Shown here piece after piece: positions 1 through 5,667 of a stretch of DNA of 5,667 nucleotides. The notes beneath the pieces are model-generated. The model did no database searches and had not been told where the DNA came from. It saw only the letters and a list, made by a program, of their open reading frames with translations. The stretch spans positions 1-5,667 of the forward strand of contig JAPUKT010000070.1 in the NCBI GenBank assembly GCA_027295555.1, read 5' to 3'. Origin of the DNA: Deltaproteobacteria bacterium (lineage in GTDB: Bacteria > Myxococcota_A > Polyangia > Polyangiales > Houyiibacteriaceae). A program made the position numbers and the translations under genes. Within the stretch, counting starts at the first letter, position 1, and each line of letters opens with the position of its first letter.

Positions 1-64
1 AACCGGGGCAACGAATGGCCAGGTTCACTCACCCGCCGGCTCTTAGCACAATCGGGGATTCATG

Positions 65-92
65 CCGGGTCATCAAGGCGGTTGACGAGCCC
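65..92. promoter_or_regulatory. imperfect inverted repeat, candidate TetR-family operator
   Basis: An imperfect dyad is centred on base 79. Left arm TCATCAA (70-76) and right arm TTGACGA (82-88) match at six of seven positions across a 5-nt GGCGG spacer, and bases 67-68 pair with 90-91 beyond one mismatch. Its size and position, just upstream of a regulator gene, fit the short dyads bound by TetR-family dimers, which often repress their own gene. The right arm contains TTGACG, a good -35 box, so binding there could block RNA polymerase. That it is an operator is inference; an imperfect dyad of this length can occur by chance in GC-rich DNA. Confidence 0.3.
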
Positions 93-111
93 CGGGAGCA
101 GGCGTCATGGT
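82..111 (+). promoter_or_regulatory. weak sigma70-like promoter candidate for the regulator gene
   Basis: TTGACG (82-87, five of six to the -35 consensus) is followed after 18 nt by CATGGT (106-111, only three of six to the -10 consensus). Transcription would then start close to the ATG at 121 and give an almost leaderless message, which agrees with the absence of a Shine-Dalgarno before that ATG. A competing option is TTCACT (24-29), 17 nt, CACAAT (47-52), four of six in each box, which would give a leader of about 60 nt containing the dyad. Neither is strong, and the operon promoter may lie upstream of the window. Confidence 0.2.
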
Positions 112-120
112 CGCGCTTGG

Positions 121-729
121 ATGGCGTACGCGAAAAGCGCGATCAGCTCCCAGCAGATCATCGAAGCGGCGATCCGCGTGCTGGCGCGACAGGGGTACGC
201 GCGAACGACCTTGCTCGAGATCGCCAAGGAAGCCGGCATGAGCAAGGGGGCTCTGCACTACCACTACCCGACCAAGGAGGCGTTGATCCACGCGGTCTTG
301 GAAACTGCGTGCAACGTGGTCCAGGCAAGGACGGTCGAAGCGTGGTCGCCTTCGGAGAATCCCTTCGAGGCGCTCCGGAAATCACTCGAAGAGCTTTGGG
401 CGACGCGCGCGCAGCGCACCGATGAGGCTCTCGTCGTGGCAGACCTGCTGGCGTTGAGTCTCTACGACGAGTCGTTGCGGCCCAAGCTAGCGGAGTTTTA
501 CGAGCTCGGTGCCCGGCAGATTCGAGACTACCTGGAGGAACATCTCATCTCCCTAGGGCTCGAGCCGCGGATCCCGCTCGACCTGCTGCCTCGCATCGTG
601 ATCGGCATGCTCGACGGGCTCGTCATGCAAGCCTTCGTCGACCCCGACGCCCTATCCCCAGACGAGGTGGTCGACGCCATTCAGACGATCGCCATTTCGA
701 TATTCACCTCGGGGACCGAGGCGAAGTGA
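121..729 (+). CDS. TetR/AcrR-family transcriptional regulator
   Basis: A 202-residue protein with the size and layout of TetR/AcrR regulators, which are dimeric DNA-binding repressors released by a small ligand. The N-terminal domain is clear: helix 1 around residues 9-24 (QQIIEAAIRVLARQGY), then TTLLEIAKEAGMSKGALHYHY at residues 29-49 as the helix-turn-helix, followed by the typical KEALIHAVLE. Residues 60-195 are a diverged helical ligand-binding and dimerisation domain from which no ligand can be inferred. The ATG at 121 was chosen because the fold starts soon after it; a TTG at 82 would add 13 residues unlike the family. No Shine-Dalgarno precedes 121. The stop overlaps the holB start (GTGA, 726-729), so the regulator is probably coupled to the housekeeping genes behind it. 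The family is certain; target and effector are unknown. Confidence 0.93.
   Translation: MAYAKSAISSQQIIEAAIRVLARQGYARTTLLEIAKEAGMSKGALHYHYPTKEALIHAVLETACNVVQARTVEAWSPSENPFEALRKSLEELWATRAQRTDEALVVADLLALSLYDESLRPKLAEFYELGARQIRDYLEEHLISLGLEPRIPLDLLPRIVIGMLDGLVMQAFVDPDALSPDEVVDAIQTIAISIFTSGTEAK
726..729 (+). other. GTGA stop-start overlap, regulator to holB
   Basis: The GTG start of holB (726-728) shares bases with the TGA stop of the TetR gene (727-729). Such 4-nt overlaps usually mean the second gene is translated by ribosomes finishing the first. The only Shine-Dalgarno-like element for holB is GAGG at 718-721, four bases from the GTG. Confidence 0.85.
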
Positions 730-1709
730 GCGCGCTCGACGCCGTGAGGGCGCAAGACGCCGCGATTCGGACACTTCGGCGTGCACACGAGCTCAGGCGA
801 ATCGCTTCGTCCTATCTGTTCGACGGGCCGAGCGGCGTCGGTAAAGAGCTCACCGCAACCGCGTTTGCCACCGATGTGCTATCGGGCGGTGATCCGCACA
901 TCGTCGACCGCATCAAAACTGGCACCCATCCCGACGTGCGCGTGTTTCGACCTCGAGACGAAGGCAAGCGCAACATCCAGGTCGAGGTTCTGCGCAACGA
1001 GATCCTACCGCTCTCACGGTTCGCGCCTTTCGAAGCCGAGTCGACCTTTTTCATCTTCCCAGAAGCCGACGTGTCATTCCCCGAGTTCCAGCCGGAAGCG
1101 GCGAACGCGCTTTTGAAGACGTTGGAAGAGCCGCGACCCAACGTGCATTTCATCTTGACGTCCGAGCGGCCCAACTCGCTGCTGTCGACGATTCGGTCTC
1201 GGTGCCGGCGGCTTCGCTTTGGCCGCCTTCCCACGGTCGTCCTTCGTGAGATTCTTTCGGCAGAGGAGCTCCCCGAGGCGTCGATCGCTCCGGCAATCGC
1301 GTTGAGCGCAGGCCGAGCCGATGTCGCACTCGCCTTAGCGCGCGATGGCACGGTGGAAGGGCTGACCGACCTGGTCTTTTCCGTCGACGAAGCGCTCCAC
1401 GGATCAGGCCCGGGGACGCTCGTCGATCTGGCCGAGCACCTCAGCCGTCGCGACGACCTCGAGCTCGCTCTCCTGGCGATGCAAAGCTTCTATCGCGACC
1501 TCGCAATAACGTCCCTCGGGGCAGACGCCAAGGACCTCGCATTCTCGGGGCGCGGCGAGGAGCTCCCGCGAAGGGCTGCCTTCATCGATCCTAGCGCGGC
1601 CGCGGCTCGGGTCTTGCTGATTCACGAGTGCATCGACTCCATGCGTCAGAACGCCAATCGACAGGTCGCGCTCGACTCGCTGCTGTTTGGTCTCCGAGGC
1701 CTCCGGTAG
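726..1709 (+). CDS. holB: DNA polymerase III delta' subunit (clamp loader)
   Basis: A 327-residue AAA+ protein matching delta', the rigid subunit of the replicative clamp loader that works with DnaX (tau/gamma) and delta to load the beta clamp. Visible: P-loop-like GPSGVGKE at 34-41, THPDV at 67-71, the family signature ANALLKTLEEP at 126-136, and SRC at 158-160, whose Arg corresponds to the arginine finger given to the neighbouring ATPase subunit. A collar-like helical domain follows (about 200-327). The P-loop has Glu where Ser/Thr normally follows Lys, and the Walker B site is FPEAD (111-115), consistent with delta' not hydrolysing ATP. The four-Cys zinc module normally between P-loop and HPD is absent: the only cysteines are Cys160 and one near the C terminus. 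The GTG start at 726 has GAGG at 718-721 and overlaps the upstream stop. DnaX is a poorer match given the length and degenerate P-loop. Confidence 0.9.
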   Translation: MSALDAVRAQDAAIRTLRRAHELRRIASSYLFDGPSGVGKELTATAFATDVLSGGDPHIVDRIKTGTHPDVRVFRPRDEGKRNIQVEVLRNEILPLSRFAPFEAESTFFIFPEADVSFPEFQPEAANALLKTLEEPRPNVHFILTSERPNSLLSTIRSRCRRLRFGRLPTVVLREILSAEELPEASIAPAIALSAGRADVALALARDGTVEGLTDLVFSVDEALHGSGPGTLVDLAEHLSRRDDLELALLAMQSFYRDLAITSLGADAKDLAFSGRGEELPRRAAFIDPSAAAARVLLIHECIDSMRQNANRQVALDSLLFGLRGLR

Positions 1710-1747
1710 TGGCACCTCCGCCGAATTTGGCTAATCTCGGGCGCAGA

Positions 1748-3379
1748 ATGGCTCGTCCATATTACGTCACCACGCCGATCTACTACGTCAACGATCAACC
1801 GCACATCGGACACGCTTACTCGACGGTCGCCGCCGACGTCGTGTCGCGCTACCAGCGCCTCCGGGGACATCCCACGTACTTCCTGACGGGCCTCGACGAG
1901 TATGGCCTCAAAATCGAGCGACGCGCCAAGGAAGAGAACTTGGCGCCGCAAGATTTCGTCGACCGCATGGCGACGCCGTTTCGTTCGACCTGGGAAGAGC
2001 TCGACTGTGCGCATGACGGGTTCATCCGCACGACGTCCGCCGAGCATCGCGAAAGCGTTCAGACGCTTTGGAAAATGATGGAGGACAAGGGCGACATTTA
2101 TCTCGACGATTACGAGGATTGGTACTGCGTCGGGTGCGAGTCCTTCAAGACCGAAAAAGAGTTACTTGAAGGCAATCTTTGCCCCATCCATCAAAAACCC
2201 GTCGAGCGGATCAAGGAGCGGAGCTACTTTTTTCGTCTGAGCAAGTACACACAGCCCTTGCTCGACTTCTTCGAGGCGCACCCCGACTTCGTGCAGCCGG
2301 ATGCGCGCTTCAACGAGGTGAAATCATTCGTCAAAGAAGGGCTTCGGGACCTGTCGATCTCGCGAACCAGCTTTCGCTGGGGCGTGCCGGTGGCAAACGA
2401 TCCCGAGCACGTCGTCTACGTCTGGCTCGACGCCTTGACCAATTACATCAGCGCGCTCGGGGGGCCGGCCCCGAAAGGGATAGCGCCGCTCTACGACGAG
2501 TTCTGGACCTCGGCCGAAACGATTACGCACATCGTCGGCAAAGACATTCTTCGCTTTCACGCGGTGTACTGGCCGGCGTTCTTGCTCAGCGCAGGGGTTC
2601 GTGTGCCGAGCCAAATCTGGGCTCACGGGTGGCTGACGGTCAACGGCGAGAAGATGTCGAAGTCGCTCGGCAACTTCCTTCCGCCAGGGCCCTTGGTCGA
2701 GGCGTTCGGAGCCGACGTGCTTCGCTACTACTTCATGCGCGAGGTGGGTTTCGGTCAGGACGGCGACTTCAGCCATCGAAATCTGCTCAACCGATACAAT
2801 GGCGAGCTCGCGAATGGGCTCGGCAACCTGATAAACCGGATCGTCGCGAGCATCGTCAAGAAGAACCTCGGCGGACGGGTGCCGAGGCTGCGTCTCGATG
2901 CGCTCGAAGAAGCTGACAGGCACTTGATAGACAAGGCGAAGGCGTCTGCTTGCGATGCTGCGCGGCACCTCGAAGCGCTGGCCTTTCACCGAGCGCTCGA
3001 CACGACTTGGGAGTTGGTCTCGGCGGCCAACAAGTACGTCGACACGACTGAGCCCTGGAAGCTCGCCAAGCAAGGCGAGCAGCAACGCCTCGAACAGGTT
3101 TGCTACACGGTGCTCGAAACCCTGCGCTGGCTCTCGATCATGTTGTTTCCGGTCATGCCCAACAAGTGCAACGAGCTCCGCTCCCAGCTCGGCTTGCCGC
3201 CACTCCTGCCCACCGTGGGCGTCGACCTCTGGCCGAGCGCCTGGGGCGGCTTGGGGCCCGGGATCGAGACTCGCACCGCGGGTCTGTTGTTTCCCCGCTT
3301 CGACGAAAGTCAGGAACGTTCGATCCTGGAGCGTCTCGGCGTCGACAAAGAGCCTCAGCCCGGGTTGCGCGCGAAGTGA
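1748..3379 (+). CDS. metG: methionyl-tRNA synthetase
   Basis: A 543-residue class I aminoacyl-tRNA synthetase that charges tRNA(Met), including initiator tRNA, in the cytoplasm. Signatures: PIYYVNDQPHIGH at 10-22 (HIGH 19-22); a zinc knuckle with Cys127, Cys130, Cys145 and His148; VWLDALTNYISA (225-236); GKDILRFH (264-271); and KMSKS at 302-306. In the helical anticodon domain Asn360 and Arg364 (NLINR) and Trp437 (EPWKLA) match known anticodon-reading positions. The single C-x2-C-x14-C-x2-H knuckle resembles the Thermus type. There is no C-terminal EMAP/Trbp111 tRNA-binding domain, so this is the short form. The usually conserved TGTDEHG motif reads TGLDEYG (47-53). The ATG at 1748 gives the expected N terminus; 40 further upstream codons to 1628 overlap holB and look non-native. 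It follows holB by 38 nt and has no clear Shine-Dalgarno. Confidence 0.97.
   Translation: MARPYYVTTPIYYVNDQPHIGHAYSTVAADVVSRYQRLRGHPTYFLTGLDEYGLKIERRAKEENLAPQDFVDRMATPFRSTWEELDCAHDGFIRTTSAEHRESVQTLWKMMEDKGDIYLDDYEDWYCVGCESFKTEKELLEGNLCPIHQKPVERIKERSYFFRLSKYTQPLLDFFEAHPDFVQPDARFNEVKSFVKEGLRDLSISRTSFRWGVPVANDPEHVVYVWLDALTNYISALGGPAPKGIAPLYDEFWTSAETITHIVGKDILRFHAVYWPAFLLSAGVRVPSQIWAHGWLTVNGEKMSKSLGNFLPPGPLVEAFGADVLRYYFMREVGFGQDGDFSHRNLLNRYNGELANGLGNLINRIVASIVKKNLGGRVPRLRLDALEEADRHLIDKAKASACDAARHLEALAFHRALDTTWELVSAANKYVDTTEPWKLAKQGEQQRLEQVCYTVLETLRWLSIMLFPVMPNKCNELRSQLGLPPLLPTVGVDLWPSAWGGLGPGIETRTAGLLFPRFDESQERSILERLGVDKEPQPGLRAK
3376..3379 (+). other. GTGA stop-start overlap, metG to HEAT-repeat gene
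   Basis: The GTG at 3376-3378 shares bases with the metG stop TGA (3377-3379), the same arrangement as at 726-729. No Shine-Dalgarno is visible just upstream, so translation of the HEAT gene probably depends on ribosomes ending metG. Confidence 0.75.
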
Positions 3380-4386
3380 TTCCTCCTCTTGCGCCCACGT
3401 TCGAGGCCGCCCTTCGGGACGTTCGCGCACAGAACCCGCGCTTCCGCATCTCAGCAGCGGAGCGACTCGGAGAACCGCTGCCCGAGCGGCGTGAGGAAGC
3501 CATCGAGGGTCTGTTGACGCTAGCAACCGATCCGGTGGGAGCCGTACGCGAGGCCGCATACGAGGCGATCGGCGAGCTCGGCGCACGCGAAGCCCTCCCC
3601 CAGCTACTCGAAGCGTTCGGCGACGCGCATCTCGGTGCGCGGCAGGCTGCCGTGCTCGCGGCAGGCCGGGTAGCGCCAAACGAAAGCGCCGCGACGATCG
3701 AGGCTCTCCTCGAAGACGACCGGCCCGAGATGCGTTTTTCGGCGATCTGGACGTTGTCGCGGTTCGGCAATGCTCGGCCCGAACGACTTTTGATCGGGTT
3801 GAACGACGTCGATGACGAGGTACGGCTCCTCGCGGTCGAGTGCATGGGGGAGCTCAGCGGGGAGGGCCACGTGGAAGAAATAGCCGCCCTACTCGAGGAC
3901 CCTTCGGATCCCGTTCGATTTGCTGCCGCTACTGCACTTGCGGCGCTCGGCGACTCACGTGGCGCATCGATGTTGAGGGCCGCGCTCGCCAATACCGACC
4001 GGGCATTCGACGCGGCGATCAGCCTCGGCAACCTCGAAGACCACGCATCGCTGGGAGACCTGGCGACGCTGGCGCGCCACAGGTTTCGTTCCCCCATCTT
4101 GCGGGCCGCGGCCGCGCGTGCGCTTGTCAGGCTCGGCGATCCCCTCGGCGCTCAGGTGATCCAGAAGATCGTTCGAAGCTGGCGGATCGAAGCGCGCCAA
4201 TATGCCGTCCAGCTCGTCGGGGAGCTTGGGCTCATTTCCCTGCTTCCCGACCTCGCGAGGGCTCTAGGGCGAAGCAGTGACACCGAGCGGCCGGTCTACG
4301 AAGCGACGCTCGAACAGCTGGCACTGCAGAGCACCGAGGCTCGAGCCTTGCTTGCCTCCATGCGCCAGGCGAATCACTCTGCATAG
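3376..4386 (+). CDS. HEAT-repeat (PBS-lyase-like) protein of unknown function
   Basis: A 336-residue protein made almost wholly of short paired-helix repeats of about 31 residues, readable as nine units at roughly 39-69, 70-101, 102-132, 133-162, 163-193, 194-223, 224-254, 255-285 and 286-318, with a possible tenth before residue 38. Recurring marks are V-R-x-A-A or similar in helix B (AVREAAYEAIGELG 56-69, EVRLLAVECMGEL 148-160, PVRFAAATALAALGD 179-193) and an LGD/ELG turn. Such solenoids bind other proteins or nucleic acids and have no catalytic residues of their own. No signal peptide or membrane segment is seen, so it is probably cytoplasmic. The GTG at 3376 was chosen because it sits in the overlap with the metG stop and begins the fold; the same frame stays open back to 3100, but only inside metG. 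Coupling to metG hints at a translation-related role, which is inference. Confidence 0.88.
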   Translation: MIPPLAPTFEAALRDVRAQNPRFRISAAERLGEPLPERREEAIEGLLTLATDPVGAVREAAYEAIGELGAREALPQLLEAFGDAHLGARQAAVLAAGRVAPNESAATIEALLEDDRPEMRFSAIWTLSRFGNARPERLLIGLNDVDDEVRLLAVECMGELSGEGHVEEIAALLEDPSDPVRFAAATALAALGDSRGASMLRAALANTDRAFDAAISLGNLEDHASLGDLATLARHRFRSPILRAAAARALVRLGDPLGAQVIQKIVRSWRIEARQYAVQLVGELGLISLLPDLARALGRSSDTERPVYEATLEQLALQSTEARALLASMRQANHSA

Positions 4387-4397
4387 CGCTCTCTCCC

Positions 4398-5177
4398 ATG
4401 CTGTTCGACACCCACTGCCACCTCGACGACCCACGACTCTACGAAGAGCTCGACGACGTGCTCGTCCGCGCCACGGAGGCAGGCGTTCGACGGATCACCG
4501 CGATCGGATGCGCGAACGACGTCGAGTCGGTGACCTCAGCGGTGAAGCTCGCCCACCAACATTCCGATCGAATCACCGCGACGGTGGGCGTGCATCCGCA
4601 CGATGCGAAGCACCTCACACCGGAGCTCCGTGATGCCATTCTCGAAGCCGGCAAGGACGCATCGGTCGTCGCGATCGGCGAGACGGGGCTCGACTTTCAC
4701 TACGACCACTCGTCCCACCTTGCCCAGGAAGCCGCGTTCCGCGCGCAGATCGCGATCGGCAAGGAGCTGAAGAAGCCCTTGGTCATCCACACCCGGTCCG
4801 CCCCGGTCGACACGCTGCGGATTCTCCGAGAGGAGTCCGCGAAGGACGTTGGGGGTATCATCCATTGCTTCAGCGAAGACCACGCCTTCGCCGCGGCCGC
4901 CCTCGATCTGGGCTTCGTGTCCTCATTCAGCGGCATCGTCACCTTCAAGAACGCCGTCGAGGTCCAGGAGGCAGCACGCCGACAGCCTGCCGATTCCCTG
5001 TTGGTCGAGACCGACGCGCCCTATCTGGCGCCGATCCCGAAGCGCGGAAAGCGTAATGAACCCGCGTATGTGGCGCACACCGCAGCCCGGATTGCACAGC
5101 TTCGAGGCGAGGATCCAGAGGCGCTGGCCGAGCAGACCTATCAGAACGCGCTTCGGGTGTTCGGAATCGCCGAGTAG
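4398..5177 (+). CDS. tatD: TatD-family metal-dependent hydrolase/DNase
   Basis: A 259-residue TIM-barrel amidohydrolase of the TatD (TatD/YcfH/YjjV) family, cytoplasmic enzymes that act as metal-dependent DNases, with roles proposed in DNA repair and degradation. All expected metal-site residues are present: His6 and His8 (FDTHCHLDD), Glu95 (GETGLDFHYD), His131 (PLVIHTRSA), His156 (GIIHCFSED) and Asp206 (VETDAPYLAP). The late RGKRNEP motif (216-222) is also intact and the length is normal. Which paralogue it represents (tatD, ycfH or yjjV) cannot be settled from sequence alone; despite the name, the family is not needed for Tat protein export. The ATG at 4398 begins the first beta strand. It lies 11 nt behind the HEAT gene with a pyrimidine-rich gap and no Shine-Dalgarno, suggesting reinitiation as the last gene of the operon. 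Confidence 0.96.
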   Translation: MLFDTHCHLDDPRLYEELDDVLVRATEAGVRRITAIGCANDVESVTSAVKLAHQHSDRITATVGVHPHDAKHLTPELRDAILEAGKDASVVAIGETGLDFHYDHSSHLAQEAAFRAQIAIGKELKKPLVIHTRSAPVDTLRILREESAKDVGGIIHCFSEDHAFAAAALDLGFVSSFSGIVTFKNAVEVQEAARRQPADSLLVETDAPYLAPIPKRGKRNEPAYVAHTAARIAQLRGEDPEALAEQTYQNALRVFGIAE

Positions 5178-5207
5178 TCCCGATTGGGGCCACCGAAACC
5201 ATCCGCC

Positions 5208-5235
5208 TTGACTCGCCCCCGCCCCTCACTATCTT
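5208..5235 (+). promoter_or_regulatory. sigma70-type promoter for rplC
   Basis: TTGACT (5208-5213, five of six to the -35 consensus), a 16-nt spacer and TATCTT (5230-5235, four of six to the -10 consensus) lie in the only sizeable gap of the window. The predicted start near 5242 leaves a leader of only about 23 nt before the rplC GTG. That is too short for the long structured leader that ribosomal protein L4 binds in the E. coli S10 operon. It is the best promoter match seen here; activity is inferred. Confidence 0.6.
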
Positions 5236-5250
5236 TGCGGCCCTTTTCTC

Positions 5251-5257
5251 AGGGGAG
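5251..5257 (+). promoter_or_regulatory. strong ribosome binding site of rplC
   Basis: AGGGGAG ends 7 nt before the GTG at 5265 and fixes that start codon. It is much stronger than anything before the other genes in the window, fitting a highly expressed ribosomal protein. CCCT at 5241-5244 could pair with AGGG at 5251-5254 across a 6-nt loop, a very small hairpin that may be chance. Confidence 0.75.
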
Positions 5258-5264
5258 CAGACCT

Positions 5265-5667
5265 GTGAATACGAATCCCGGCCTCATCGGCACCAAGCTT
5301 GGCAATACCCAAATCTTCCTCGATGACGGGGAGGTGCGACGCGTCACCGCAATCAAGGCGGGGCCTTGCGTCGTGGTGGGGAAGCGCACCCCTGAAAAAG
5401 ACGGCTACGCCGCCCTGCGACTCGGCTTCGGCGAGCGACGCGCAAAGCTCGTGACCAAGCCCGAAGCCGGCGCTTTCAAAAAGGCCGGCGTCGAGGCTGC
5501 GCGCGTGGTGCGGGAGTTTCGCGTCGACGCCGAGCTTCTCGAGCGCTTCGAGGTGGGTCAGAAGCTCGGCGTGGCGGATATCTTCCAGGAAGGTCAGTTC
5601 GTCGACGTCTCTGGCACCAGCAAGGGCCGCGGTTTCACCGGCGTCATGAAGCGATACAACTTCTCGG
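5265..5667 (+). CDS. rplC: 50S ribosomal protein L3 (5' part)
   Basis: The first 134 codons of ribosomal protein L3, an early-assembling 23S rRNA-binding protein whose long extension reaches toward the peptidyl transferase centre; the window edge cuts the gene. Recognisable parts are the N-terminal PGLIGTKLGNTQIF (5-18), AGPCVVVGKRTPEKDGY (32-48), ALRLGFGE (50-57) and the central TSKGRGFTGVMKRYNF (118-133), the start of the extension. Full-length bacterial L3 is about 210 residues, so roughly the last third is missing. The usual KKLGMTQ signature reads TKLGNTQ, with Asn14 in place of Met. The GTG start is supported by AGGGGAG seven bases upstream. It has its own promoter and lies directly after tatD instead of after rpsJ; the rest of a ribosomal protein operon probably follows. 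Confidence 0.96.
   Translation, partial: MNTNPGLIGTKLGNTQIFLDDGEVRRVTAIKAGPCVVVGKRTPEKDGYAALRLGFGERRAKLVTKPEAGAFKKAGVEAARVVREFRVDAELLERFEVGQKLGVADIFQEGQFVDVSGTSKGRGFTGVMKRYNFS

Noticed and set aside
2..46. Tail of an upstream + strand gene ending with TAG at 44-46
   Set aside because: Only about 14 codons are visible and they resemble nothing recognisable, so it cannot be supported.
15..425. 136-codon + strand frame overlapping the regulator
   Set aside because: It is out of frame with the clear TetR helix-turn-helix and its translation shows no known pattern.
1628..1747. 40-codon extension of metG upstream of the ATG at 1748
   Set aside because: It overlaps the end of holB, and MetRS proteins start just before the first beta strand, as MARPYYVTTP does from 1748.
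1710..1747. Possible sigma54 or sigma70 promoter before metG (TGGCAC at 1710-1715, TAATCT at 1732-1737)
   Set aside because: The sigma54 -12 GC is missing at the required spacing, and the sigma70-like boxes match only about four and three of six positions. A 38-nt gap inside an operon needs no promoter.
3100..3375. N-terminal extension of the HEAT-repeat frame by 92 codons
   Set aside because: The extension lies entirely inside metG, is Arg-rich and has no repeat pattern. The GTG at 3376 in the GTGA overlap starts exactly where the helical protein begins.
2324..3679. Open reading frame of 451 codons on the - strand, across metG and the HEAT gene
   Set aside because: It lies opposite two well-supported coding regions, is Arg/Pro-rich with no recognisable domain, and long antisense frames are expected in GC-rich coding DNA.
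5187..5247. GGGCC ... GGCCC followed by TTTT as an intrinsic terminator
   Set aside because: The stem is only 5 bp with a 47-nt loop that contains the rplC promoter, so it is very unlikely to form as a terminator.

Overview
The window reads as chromosomal housekeeping DNA from a GC-rich bacterium, most likely a deltaproteobacterium-type organism (Myxococcota or a relative). This rests on the high GC (roughly 60-65% in lines counted by hand, with many CTC-GAC and GTC-GAC codon pairs), a Thermus-like MetRS, and the holB-metG-HEAT-tatD order followed by ribosomal genes. The taxonomic call is inference; no rRNA gene is present. All genes are on the + strand and densely packed, and I see no mobile element, CRISPR array, tRNA or rRNA.

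Layout: (1) bases 1-120 are non-coding or the tail of an unseen upstream gene. They contain an imperfect dyad that could be a TetR-family operator, and weak promoter-like boxes. (2) 121-729, a TetR/AcrR-family regulator. (3) 726-1709, DNA polymerase III delta' (holB), joined to the regulator by a GTGA overlap. (4) 1748-3379, methionyl-tRNA synthetase (metG). (5) 3376-4386, an all-HEAT-repeat protein of unknown function, joined to metG by a second GTGA overlap. (6) 4398-5177, a TatD-family metal-dependent nuclease. (7) an 87-nt gap with the clearest promoter and Shine-Dalgarno of the window, driving (8) 5265-end, the 5' part of rplC (ribosomal protein L3), cut by the window edge.

Genes 2-6 look like one co-transcribed, translationally coupled operon (gaps of -4, +38, -4 and +11 nt) joining a regulator, a clamp-loader subunit, a tRNA synthetase, a protein-binding scaffold and a nuclease. 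rplC seems to start a new transcription unit. The points most worth a second look are the regulator fused by overlap to holB, the delta' protein without its usual cysteine zinc module, the HEAT protein locked to metG, and an rplC unit that starts without rpsJ in front of it. I found nothing that convincingly amounts to an undescribed multi-gene system; this is mainly a core-gene region with some unusual details.
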